From Bacteroidota bacterium (GTDB taxonomy: Bacteria; Bacteroidota; Bacteroidia; Chitinophagales; Chitinophagaceae), in assembly GCA_023412975.1 (NCBI GenBank), contig JAEZRB010000209.1, positions 1 to 12,309 on the forward strand: a stretch of DNA of 12,309 bases, written 5' to 3'. The notes below the pieces were generated by a model. It made no database searches. It saw only the letters and a list, made by a program, of their open reading frames with translations, and was not told the origin of the DNA. Made by a program: the position numbers and the translations under genes. Below are positions 5,662 to 12,309 of the stretch, in pieces. Position 1 is the stretch's first letter, and each line of letters begins with the position of its first letter.

Positions 5662-6900
5662 ATGCTCGATCAGGCGCACATGACATCTTTGTTTGAGAAT
5701 GCAACGGAGGGGATCATACTCACCGGCAAAGATGGAAATATCGTGTTGGTCAACCCCGCAGCAGAAAGAATATTCGGATACAAGGGTGAGGAACTGGTAG
5801 GCCAGCCGATCGAAGTACTGATCCCTGATCAATTCAAGTCAAGTCATAACGGTTTGCGGGAAGGCTTTTATCAACAACCCTCCAACCGGGTCATGGGTCA
5901 TGGCCGGGATCTGTTTGGCCAAAAAAAGGATGGTAGCAAGATTGCAGTTGAGGTCAGCCTAAGTCATTACAAAAAAAACGATGAGCTTTTCGTAATCGCG
6001 TTTATTGTAGATATCACCCGGCGCAAGGAAATCGAAAGGGACATGCTGGAGCAGCAAAAGCAATTGGAGAAAGTAAGCAATCAGATCCGGATGATGAATA
6101 CAGAGCTGGAAGTGAAAGTGGAAGAACGTACCATGATCCTCAAAGAAGCATTGCAGCGCCTCGAACAATCCCAAATAGAATTAAGTGAAGCATTAGACAA
6201 GGAGCGGCAGCTGAGCGAGATCAAAAGCAGGTTTGTGTCGATGGCATCGCACGAATTTCGTACTCCGCTCAGTACCGTACTTTCATCGGCGTCACTGCTC
6301 GAAAAATACAAGACCACCGAAGAACAACCGAAGCGGGTAAGGCATATTGAAAAAATTAAAAATTCCGTACGTCATCTCAACGAGATCCTGGAAGATTTTC
6401 TTTCTTTAGGCAAGTTGGATGAAGGTAAAGTGGAAACGCATGTGGATGAACTTGATCTGAAGCACTTCCTGAATGATGTACTGGACGAAATGAAGGGACT
6501 GCTAAAGGAGGGTCAACACACAGAACTTGAATACGAGGGCCAGGAACAAATCCTTTGTGACAAGAAGTTGTTGAAAAATATCCTGATCAATCTCATCACC
6601 AATGCCATTAAATTTTCTGGCGAAGAAACGCAGATTACGATCAGGGGTTATGTAAACGAGGAAAACGCGGTAATTTCTGTATCAGACCGGGGAATCGGGG
6701 TTGCTGAGGAAGATGTGCAACACTTGTTTTCGAGTTTTTTCAGGGGCGCCAACGCGGTCAATATCCAGGGAACCGGGCTAGGCCTGCATATCGTTAAGAG
6801 ATATATTGACCTGATGCATGGATCAGTTAATGTAAAAAGCAAACTCAATGAAGGAACCACTATCAGTATAACCATCCCCCGAAAAAGAATAGTATTATGA
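5662..6900 (+). CDS. Soluble PAS sensor histidine kinase, FixL-like
   Basis: This 412-residue cytoplasmic kinase has no membrane segment. An N-terminal PAS domain (about 5-118) is followed by a long coiled coil (about 120-190), a HisKA domain with phospho-acceptor His197 (SMASHEFRTPLS), and a HATPase_c domain with N box NLITNAIKF (310-318), G1 DRGIGV (342-347) and G2 GTGLGL (370-375). The PAS region around SSHNGLREGF, with GHGRDLFG 20 residues on, resembles the haem-binding stretch of FixL: His62 falls where the haem-ligating His would be and Arg82 where the O2-contacting Arg would be. That alignment is from memory, and many PAS domains without haem carry a similar H motif. The stop overlaps the start of the response regulator gene (ATGA), so they are translationally coupled and surely form a pair. 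Possible signals are O2, NO or redox state. Confidence 0.93.
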   Translation: MLDQAHMTSLFENATEGIILTGKDGNIVLVNPAAERIFGYKGEELVGQPIEVLIPDQFKSSHNGLREGFYQQPSNRVMGHGRDLFGQKKDGSKIAVEVSLSHYKKNDELFVIAFIVDITRRKEIERDMLEQQKQLEKVSNQIRMMNTELEVKVEERTMILKEALQRLEQSQIELSEALDKERQLSEIKSRFVSMASHEFRTPLSTVLSSASLLEKYKTTEEQPKRVRHIEKIKNSVRHLNEILEDFLSLGKLDEGKVETHVDELDLKHFLNDVLDEMKGLLKEGQHTELEYEGQEQILCDKKLLKNILINLITNAIKFSGEETQITIRGYVNEENAVISVSDRGIGVAEEDVQHLFSSFFRGANAVNIQGTGLGLHIVKRYIDLMHGSVNVKSKLNEGTTISITIPRKRIVL

Positions 6901-7952
6901 AATCTGTTTTAGTAATTGACGACAATAACGATATCCGGGAAAACACAGCCGAGATACTGGAAATGGCAGGTTACAGGACCATCGCCGCGGAGAACGGGAA
7001 GAAAGGTGTTGAACTGGCCTTAAAAGAAAAACCGGACCTGATAGTATGCGATATCATGATGCCGGAGCTGGATGGATATGGGGTATTGCACCTGCTTCGC
7101 AAAAACCCGGATACGCAAACTATTCCTTTTATATTTCTTACCGCCAAAACCGAAAGGTCTGACCTCCGGAAAGGTATGGAAATGGGGGCTGATGACTATA
7201 TTACAAAACCCTTCGAGGACATCGAGTTGCTGAACGCCATCGAAGTAAGGTTAAAGAAGGCAGAGGTATTCGATACCAAATATTCCATGTCGCCCCAGGG
7301 AATCAGCGAGTTTTTAAAAGATGTGAAAGACAATGGCATCCTTGATAAATTGTCGGAGCAATACAGTATTGAAACTTATCCTAAAAAACAAACACTTTAC
7401 CAGGAAAAAAAGCGGCCCCGGTTTTTATACTTTCTTGTAAAAGGGAAAGTGAAAACAACGCTTACGCACGAAGATGGAAAAGAGTATATCACCAATATTT
7501 ATACTGATGGCGATTTAATCGGTTACCAGGCGCTTATCGATGAAAAAAATTACGAAGATAACGCGGTGATACTTGAAGAAGCTAATATTATGCAGATCCC
7601 CCGGGAAGATTTTCTCCAAATGATCTACGGTGATATCAATGTAGCCGCAAAATTTATCCGGATCATCACGCAAAATGTAAAGGAAAAAGAAGAACGGCTG
7701 CTGAACCTTGCCTATAGTTCGCTTCGTAAAAGGGTAGCCAAGGCACTGGTTGATCTTCATGGCAAATACAATCCCAATGCCGATGGCATCATCATCGATA
7801 TTTCAAGAGATGATATCGCCCACTATGTAGGTACAGCCACTGAATCGCTGATCCGGACACTTAGTGATTTCAAGGCAGAAAAACTAATCGAGATCAAGGA
7901 AGGTAAGATCCGCATTACGGATGTTGAAAAATTAAAGAACCTGCTATATTGA
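6897..7952 (+). CDS. Response regulator with CRP/FNR-family DNA-binding output (REC-CRP fusion)
   Basis: Residues 1-120 form a receiver domain with acidic pocket D8/D9, phospho-acceptor D52 (LIVCDIMMP), T82 and K104. Residues about 135-262 form a CRP-like cupin domain with the dimerisation helix near 245-275, and about 275-351 form a Crp-type winged helix-turn-helix. The recognition helix GTATESLIRTLSDF keeps the Glu (E316) and Arg (R320) that CRP and FNR use to read the TGA/TCA core. The sensing pocket (GDLIGYQAL, about 205-213, then YEDNAV) lacks the Arg-Ser pair that binds cAMP, and the protein has only one cysteine (C51), so no FNR-type iron-sulfur cluster is possible. Control should therefore be by phosphorylation from the overlapping kinase. 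The two TGAC-N4-GTCA boxes between nos and ric are its best candidate targets. Confidence 0.93.
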   Translation: MKSVLVIDDNNDIRENTAEILEMAGYRTIAAENGKKGVELALKEKPDLIVCDIMMPELDGYGVLHLLRKNPDTQTIPFIFLTAKTERSDLRKGMEMGADDYITKPFEDIELLNAIEVRLKKAEVFDTKYSMSPQGISEFLKDVKDNGILDKLSEQYSIETYPKKQTLYQEKKRPRFLYFLVKGKVKTTLTHEDGKEYITNIYTDGDLIGYQALIDEKNYEDNAVILEEANIMQIPREDFLQMIYGDINVAAKFIRIITQNVKEKEERLLNLAYSSLRKRVAKALVDLHGKYNPNADGIIIDISRDDIAHYVGTATESLIRTLSDFKAEKLIEIKEGKIRITDVEKLKNLLY

Positions 7953-8055
7953 TACGTATAGTGACGTTTCTCCCCTGAACCACAATGGGCCATTTGACTG
8001 GTTAATGATGCCGCTTATCGTATTTTTCCGTTTATTTCCATTAAACATGCAACTA

Positions 8056-8071
8056 ATCGTAGTTTTACGAT
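8056..8071 (+). terminator. Small hairpin, possible weak terminator after the regulator gene
   Basis: ATCGTA (8056-8061) and TACGAT (8066-8071) pair around GTTT and are followed by GTAATTTTTCG. The stem is short and AT-rich and lies 103 bases past the regulator stop, so it may equally be part of an operator with the repeat that overlaps it. Confidence 0.3.
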
Positions 8072-8097
8072 GTAATTTTTCGTCGTCGTAGTTCTAC
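8057..8097. repeat. Tandem repeat TCGTAGTTYTAC, operator-like
   Basis: TCGTAGTTTTAC at 8057-8068 and TCGTAGTTCTAC at 8086-8097 differ at one base and start 29 bases apart. The CGTAGT/TACGA composition resembles operators I associate with BlaI/MecI-type repressors in Bacteroidota, but no such repressor is encoded here. A regulator elsewhere could bind it. Confidence 0.4.
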
Positions 8098-8237
8098 AGG
8101 ATTGATCAGGAAATATTGACTTAAGAATGATATGATGCACTATTTTCAATGAACCCGCGCGGATGTTATTTTGTATTCGAGTAGCGATTGTGATTCCATA
8201 AAATTTTTAAGATCCGTTCCCTATTTCCAAATCCTAT

Positions 8238-8293
8238 GTTCTGAAAGAACCACCGTCCTCCTGGAGAAACCCACCGGTGTTAACGCCGGTGGG
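8238..8293. repeat. Cluster of three palindromes
   Basis: In order: GTTCT-gaa-AGAAC (8238-8250), CTCC-T-GGAG (8258-8266), and a 24-base near-perfect palindrome (8270-8293) whose outer arms are CCCACCGG and CCGGTGGG and whose centre is GTTAAC. The last would form a very stable hairpin in either strand and is GC-rich against AT-rich surroundings. The plus strand continues into a run of nine A (8300-8308); on the minus strand the T-run would precede the hairpin, so it is not a terminator in either direction. It may be a dispersed intergenic (REP-like) element or a structured leader. Confidence 0.5.
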
Positions 8294-8467
8294 CCACTCA
8301 AAAAAAAATCTGAAATCACTGCCCCAAAAATTAGCCTCGGAATTGTTTTTTGTAGTATTTTAGAAACTCCGATTCTTATCTATCGATTTTCAAGCCGCAT
8401 CCAAGAAACATTCCTCTCCTATTTAAGCCAGGCTATCTTTTTTTTACTGAATGGAAATAGTTCTAAC

Positions 8468-8782
8468 ATGAAAAACGGCTCAAAAACCCGGCTTGAACCT
8501 ACGCCCGTGGAGGTTGCAATCGTTGCAAAATGGGCATTGCAGGAGGCATGGCTGACATGCCTCGACATCATTGATCAACGTTATAAAGACGAACTACTCT
8601 CGAAGGCGAAAAAAGCCAAGTTGCAGGCTATGTATACTTCCTTTTTCAGCCAGGCCTTTTATACATCCGTCAAGACCAGGGCCGATATCGACGAACTGGT
8701 AAGAAACTCCAAAAGAATGCTCCACATGCTCCGCGAGCTTGACCGCAGGGCTTGGGAAAATCTGTGCCAGCCGGCGCAGTAG
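8468..8782 (+). CDS. Small helical protein of unknown function
   Basis: I do not recognise this family. From the ATG at 8468 the product is 104 residues, basic and almost wholly alpha-helical by appearance, with many Leu, Lys, Ala and Arg, no signal peptide and no membrane helix. It contains aromatic-rich segments (KWALQEAWLTCLDIID and MYTSFFSQAFYTSV) and two cysteines far apart. The frame is open further upstream to about 8171, but the residues from MKNGSKTRLEP onward look like a coherent folded unit while the upstream part does not, and that part overlaps a palindrome cluster. A weak TATCTTTT at 8434-8441 could be its -7 element. No neighbour suggests a role. Confidence 0.6.
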   Translation: MKNGSKTRLEPTPVEVAIVAKWALQEAWLTCLDIIDQRYKDELLSKAKKAKLQAMYTSFFSQAFYTSVKTRADIDELVRNSKRMLHMLRELDRRAWENLCQPAQ

Positions 8783-8917
8783 TTACAAGATTGTTTATTA
8801 AATAAGGGCCGGACCTAATAGGAATAGGTGCAAGTTGGATTATTGGGAGTAATTATGCTTCGAACCTGACTCCCTGACCCCATTTCTATAACGGGATAAG
8901 CCCGGCCATTAGTGCCT

Positions 8918-8925
8918 TATATTTG
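8918..8925 (+). promoter_or_regulatory. -7 promoter element for the esterase gene
   Basis: TATATTTG is an exact match to TAnnTTTG, 37 bases before the ATG at 8963. It predicts a start near 8930 and a leader of about 30 bases. It supports the 8963 start over the upstream GTG at 8912, which would lie before the promoter. No good -33 TTG is visible. Confidence 0.45.
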
Positions 8926-8962
8926 TATTGCACAATCGGGTATTGATCTGAATATTGATGAT

Positions 8963-9661
8963 ATGAATTTTAAATCATACAAAATAATTGTAGGATGCCT
9001 GTTCTATTGCAGTATGCTCCTGCTTTTGTTCAGCTGTGCTAATGATAAAAAGCCAGCAGCGCAGTCGGAAAAGCAAATTCCGGCTTCAAAAGACACGACC
9101 GTGACTGAAAAAAAGAAAACGATCATTTTTTATGGCAATAGTCTGACCGCAGGGTACGGCCTAAGTCCATCGCAGGCATTTCCCGCCATCATTCAGCGAA
9201 AGATCGACTCATTGCGACTCGACTACCAGGTTGTAAATGCAGGTGTAAGTGGGGAAACATCTTCAGGTGGAAAAACCCGGATCGACTGGATACTGCGGCA
9301 ACAGGTAGACATTTTTGTGTTGGAACTGGGTGCCAATGACGGACTGCGTGGCATCCCGCTTTCTGAAACCAGGAAAAACCTGCAGGCTATTGTTGACAAA
9401 GTAAAAGAGAAGAACCCCGACACGAAATTTCTTTTTGCAGGTATGCAGATACCACCCAATATGGGAGAGACCTATACCACTGAATTCAGGAATATATACA
9501 CGGAACTTGCGGCAAAAAATAATATGACGCTTGTACCGTTCCTTCTGGAAGGCGTTGGCGGTGAACCTGAATTAAACCAGGAAGATGGTATACATCCCAC
9601 AGCTGAAGGTCACCGGATTGTAGCTGAAAATCTCTGGCGACAACTAGCACCCTTGTTATAG
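8963..9661 (+). CDS. tesA: TesA-like SGNH/GDSL arylesterase, lipoprotein
   Basis: From the ATG at 8963 the protein has 232 residues. A lipoprotein signal ends FSC with Cys25, and a Lys-rich linker leads to an SGNH hydrolase domain (about 52-232). All four blocks are present: block I FYGNSLTAGYGL with nucleophile Ser60, block II SGETS with Gly97, block III GANDG with Asn126, and block V DGIHPTAEGH with Asp208 and His211. TesA-type enzymes hydrolyse thioesters and aryl or lysophospholipid esters in the cell envelope. The block I wording GNSLTAGYGL is typical of Bacteroidota arylesterases. The frame extends to a GTG at 8912, but the lipobox spacing and the promoter favour 8963. In many bacteria tesA is next to ybbA-ybbP; here the ybbP-like permease converges from the other side, 53 bases away. 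Confidence 0.93.
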   Translation: MNFKSYKIIVGCLFYCSMLLLLFSCANDKKPAAQSEKQIPASKDTTVTEKKKTIIFYGNSLTAGYGLSPSQAFPAIIQRKIDSLRLDYQVVNAGVSGETSSGGKTRIDWILRQQVDIFVLELGANDGLRGIPLSETRKNLQAIVDKVKEKNPDTKFLFAGMQIPPNMGETYTTEFRNIYTELAAKNNMTLVPFLLEGVGGEPELNQEDGIHPTAEGHRIVAENLWRQLAPLL

Positions 9662-9714
9662 TCATTTCGAACAGGCAACGATTACGAGCGCTGGCAAAAT
9701 CTCCTCACTTTATT

Positions 9715-12261
9715 CTAAACTTCCTCTCTCAAAATTTCCAGTGGCGGCCGCTTCACGACGGCGCGACTGTTGAGCAAACCAATAAGAACGGTAAGAAGGC
9801 AAACCGCCACAAACACCAGAAGCAGCGGTAACCATTGTATATTGAATTCCGTTTCGAAAATAAACCGGGCCAGCATCCAGCTAATGCCAAGTGATAATAC
9901 AATACCCGTTATTGCCGCCAGGGCGCCGAGAAAAAAATATTCCAACGCTGTAATGAAAAATATCTGCTTTCGAACTGCACCGAGGGTACGAAGGAGCACA
10001 CTTTCCTGTATGCGCTGGTATTTACTGATCAGTACCGAAGCGATCAAAACGATCAGACCTGTAAAAATGCTAAAGCCCGCCATAAAGCGGATCACAAAAC
10101 CTACCTTATCCAAAATTTTATCTACGATACTGAATACCAGTGTGAGGTCAATGATTGAGACATTTGGAAAACGCTGCACCATTACCTGCTGGAAGCGGGC
10201 GGAAGTTTCTTTATCCGGAACGCGTGTAAGCAGCACATGAAATTGTGGTGCCTGTTCCAGGATACCGGTTGGAAAAACAACCAGGAAATTGGTTTGAATA
10301 CGATTCCAGTCCACTTCACGGAAACTTCCAACGATAGTCGGAATGACGGAACCCTGGACATTAAACAACATCGTATCGCCGATACTGATGCTGTTGTTAC
10401 GGGCAAACCGTTCCTCCAGTGAAATATACACATTGCCCGAGGGCTCCTCGACCGTACCCGTCCATTTGCCTTTGACAATTTTTTCGGATGTAGTGATCGT
10501 GTCGCGAAAAGTCACGCGGTATTCCCGATCAAATATCCACTGGTGCATATCAATAGTACTATCTTCTTCCAGGGTTTGAATAGTAATAGAATTTACCTTC
10601 TCCAATCGCATATTGACAATTGGCACGGTTCCATCGATCGGTAAACCCTGCTGCCGCGCCAGGTCTACCACGCTATCCTTTTGCGTTGGTTGTATATCAA
10701 AAAGCACGGTATTGGACTGGTTACCGCTCGCGGATAAAACGACACGGTTTAGCAAAATCGACTGAACGGAAAACATTGTACAGATAAATGCCGTACCCAA
10801 ACCAATTGCAACGATCAGTATCGTGGTTTGATTATTTGGACGAAACAAATTGGCAAGTCCCTGGCGCCATAAATAGTTCCATGATTCAGGGAAAAAACGC
10901 CGGACCATCCACATCAATAACGCCGCGATCCCTACGAGTATAAGGAATGCGATCAGTACACCGATAGTAAAGGATACGGCCTGACTAATACTTTCCAGCT
11001 GGATATAACTGAATATAAATATAAATGCCAGGATAGCGAGGTAAACAAGCCATTTTACGGGATCCTTGAACAAACTCACTGACTGAAACGAAAGGCGTAG
11101 TGTATTAAGGGGTGATACATTCCGGATGGAGACCATGGGTAATAAGGCAAAAAGAAAAGAGATGATAACACCTAATAAGATACCCTGCCCGATCGCTTTC
11201 CACGAAAGTTCCGGATCGATCGCCACCGGTAGAAAATCTTTCAATGCGTATGGCAAGAACTGCTGGATAATGGTTCCCAAGAGTGCGCCTGCCAGTGAGC
11301 CAATAAAACCGATGATCACGATCTGAATAAGATAGATCAGGAATGCCTGACTGCCTTTGGCGCCCAGGCAGCGTAGTATAGCAACGGCATTTATTTTTTC
11401 ACGTACATAAATATGAATAGCGCTCGCTACGCCAATACAACCCAATAACAGCGCAATAAAACTGATCAGCGAAAGAAAACGGGTAAGGTCGCGAAGCGAA
11501 CGAATAGTATCCTCCTTCTGACTTTCAACGGTATCATAGTTCAGCCCCTCGGATTCCAGACGCGGTTCCAGATCATCCATCAGGGCTTTCATATTGACCG
11601 CTTTGTCAAACTTGAAAAAATAACGATAGTTGATCCTACTACCCTTTTGTGAAAGTCCTGTTTGCTCAAGGTACTGCAGCGGTATATAAACTACCGGCGC
11701 TACGGATGCTGAAAGCCCGGTCTGACCCGGCGCACCCATCAGGGTTCCTGCAATAGCAAAACCAAGATTTCCAATCCTGACTGTATCACCTGGTTTAGCG
11801 TCAAACTGTAACATCATTGTTTGATCGACCAACGCTGACTGGCTGTTACGAAATGACACGCCGGCAGAGGCGGGTACGGTTTCCAGGGCACCGTAATAGG
11901 GAAACTCGCCTCCTAGTGCACGTACCTGGATCAGTCTTGTGCCTTCGCTTTTATCAAAATAGATCATGGAAGTGAAACTTTGCTGCTCCGACCTCCTATC
12001 TCCGAGTGAATCTGCCATCTTACGGATGGCAGGGCTCATTTGTTTGTTGCTGCTGATCTCCAGGTCGGCACCCAGCAATGTGGCCGCCTGCCTGTCGATC
12101 TCATCGCGCATATTATCCCCGAGAGAATAGATGGCCACCATCGCTGCAATTCCCACGATTATCGAAGACACAAACAATAACAAGCGCGACCTGTTGCGCC
12201 GGCTATCGCGCCATGCCATTTTCAACAACCATGAAAAATTCAATCCTCTTTTTAAATCCAT
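9715..12261 (-). CDS. ybbP: YbbP-type ABC transporter permease (FtsX/MacB superfamily)
   Basis: The 848-residue membrane protein fits the YbbP layout. It has about ten transmembrane helices: TM1 near 27-47, a large extracytoplasmic domain (about 50-258), TMs near 262-287, 307-335 and 357-377 (first FtsX domain), two linking TMs at 402-421 and 428-452, a TM at 479-500, a second extracytoplasmic domain (about 503-718), and TMs near 720-745, 766-798 and 808-832 (second FtsX domain). The cytoplasmic segments REKINAVAILRCLGAKG and RIQESVLLRTLGAVRKQ are the paired coupling regions typical of FtsX folds. The stretch RIQTNFLVVFPTGILEQAPQ is characteristic of YbbP. YbbP works with the ATPase YbbA, probably in lipid or lipophile handling at the envelope, with substrate unknown. 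The ATPase gene should lie upstream, beyond the right edge. Confidence 0.95.
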   Translation of the reverse strand: MDLKRGLNFSWLLKMAWRDSRRNRSRLLLFVSSIIVGIAAMVAIYSLGDNMRDEIDRQAATLLGADLEISSNKQMSPAIRKMADSLGDRRSEQQSFTSMIYFDKSEGTRLIQVRALGGEFPYYGALETVPASAGVSFRNSQSALVDQTMMLQFDAKPGDTVRIGNLGFAIAGTLMGAPGQTGLSASVAPVVYIPLQYLEQTGLSQKGSRINYRYFFKFDKAVNMKALMDDLEPRLESEGLNYDTVESQKEDTIRSLRDLTRFLSLISFIALLLGCIGVASAIHIYVREKINAVAILRCLGAKGSQAFLIYLIQIVIIGFIGSLAGALLGTIIQQFLPYALKDFLPVAIDPELSWKAIGQGILLGVIISFLFALLPMVSIRNVSPLNTLRLSFQSVSLFKDPVKWLVYLAILAFIFIFSYIQLESISQAVSFTIGVLIAFLILVGIAALLMWMVRRFFPESWNYLWRQGLANLFRPNNQTTILIVAIGLGTAFICTMFSVQSILLNRVVLSASGNQSNTVLFDIQPTQKDSVVDLARQQGLPIDGTVPIVNMRLEKVNSITIQTLEEDSTIDMHQWIFDREYRVTFRDTITTSEKIVKGKWTGTVEEPSGNVYISLEERFARNNSISIGDTMLFNVQGSVIPTIVGSFREVDWNRIQTNFLVVFPTGILEQAPQFHVLLTRVPDKETSARFQQVMVQRFPNVSIIDLTLVFSIVDKILDKVGFVIRFMAGFSIFTGLIVLIASVLISKYQRIQESVLLRTLGAVRKQIFFITALEYFFLGALAAITGIVLSLGISWMLARFIFETEFNIQWLPLLLVFVAVCLLTVLIGLLNSRAVVKRPPLEILREEV

Positions 12262-12269
12262 TTCAACAA

Positions 12270-12309
12270 TTAAATGTTTAACTTAACCGGCAGCTTCCCC
12301 CCACTCACG
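12270..12309 (-). CDS. Possible last codons of an upstream gene, perhaps the partner ABC ATPase
   Basis: Read on the minus strand, one frame ends VSGGKLPVKLNI followed by TAA, 8 bases before the permease ATG. ABC ATPases of this family often end in a strand-turn-strand of the type 'xxxGKL', and their gene usually precedes the permease directly. Another frame, ending at 12283, is also open over this short stretch, so the choice rests on context only. Confidence 0.3.
   Translation of the reverse strand, partial: VSGGKLPVKLNI

Larger units (their letters stand above)
7953..8467. other. 515-base intergenic stretch with repeats and palindromes
   Basis: No convincing gene is seen here. A plus-strand frame continuous with the downstream small protein is open from about 8171, but it crosses strong palindromes, lacks a start context and reads as low-quality protein, so I treat it as non-coding. 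The stretch holds a small hairpin and two copies of an operator-like repeat near 8056-8097, and a palindrome cluster at 8238-8293. These are described separately. Confidence 0.6.

Noticed and set aside
8270..8310. Palindrome plus A-run as a terminator
   Set aside because: On the plus strand the tract after the stem is A, not T; on the minus strand the T-run comes before the stem, so neither direction gives a valid rho-independent terminator.
8171..8467. Upstream in-frame extension of the small helical protein
   Set aside because: It has no good start context, crosses strong palindromes and an A-run, and the encoded residues look unlike a folded domain.
8813..8829. Inverted repeat ACCTA/TAGGT after the small gene
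   Set aside because: A 5-bp stem with no T-run; too weak to call a terminator.
8912..8962. GTG start giving a 249-residue esterase
   Set aside because: The signal peptide and lipobox fit the ATG at 8963, and an exact -7 element lies between the two starts.

Overview
The window looks like chromosomal DNA of a member of the Bacteroidota, probably a Chitinophagaceae-like aerobe or facultative denitrifier. This rests on Sec/lipoprotein-type (clade II) NosZ, many lipobox proteins, TAnnTTTG-like -7 promoter elements with few Shine-Dalgarno sequences, and AT-rich leaders. No tRNA, rRNA, CRISPR array, insertion sequence or phage gene is visible.

Left part, 1-3876, minus strand: a nitrous oxide reduction (nos) operon. 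In transcription order it has a lipoprotein cytochrome c, the N2O reductase NosZ with all CuZ and CuA ligands, a fasciclin-domain lipoprotein, and a multi-pass membrane protein that runs off the left edge. A strong intrinsic terminator sits just before the membrane-protein gene. A second hairpin lies between nosZ and the fasciclin gene.

Centre, 3877-7952: a divergent control region, then plus-strand genes for an iron-sulfur repair/NO-response di-iron protein (RIC/ScdA/YtfE) and a flavodoxin-domain protein, closed by an intrinsic terminator. Next is a two-gene signalling operon: a soluble PAS histidine kinase whose PAS domain resembles the FixL haem PAS, and a response regulator fused to a CRP/FNR-type DNA-binding module. 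The divergent region carries two near-identical CRP/FNR-like boxes (TGAC-N4-GTCA). One faces the nos operon and one faces ric, and each is centred exactly 33 bp from a candidate -7 element. The inferred model is that the kinase senses O2 or NO, phosphorylates the REC-CRP regulator, and the regulator switches on N2O respiration and nitrosative-damage repair together. This would put the FixL-FixJ-FixK logic into two proteins.

Right part, 7953-12309: a gene-poor stretch of about 500 bp with a tandem operator-like repeat and a cluster of strong palindromes, then a small helical protein of unknown function. A TesA-like SGNH/GDSL esterase lipoprotein follows, converging on a YbbP-type ABC permease read from the right edge. 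A few codons of an upstream gene, possibly the partner ATPase, may be present at the edge. TesA-YbbA-YbbP linkage is known in other bacteria; here the esterase is on the opposite strand.
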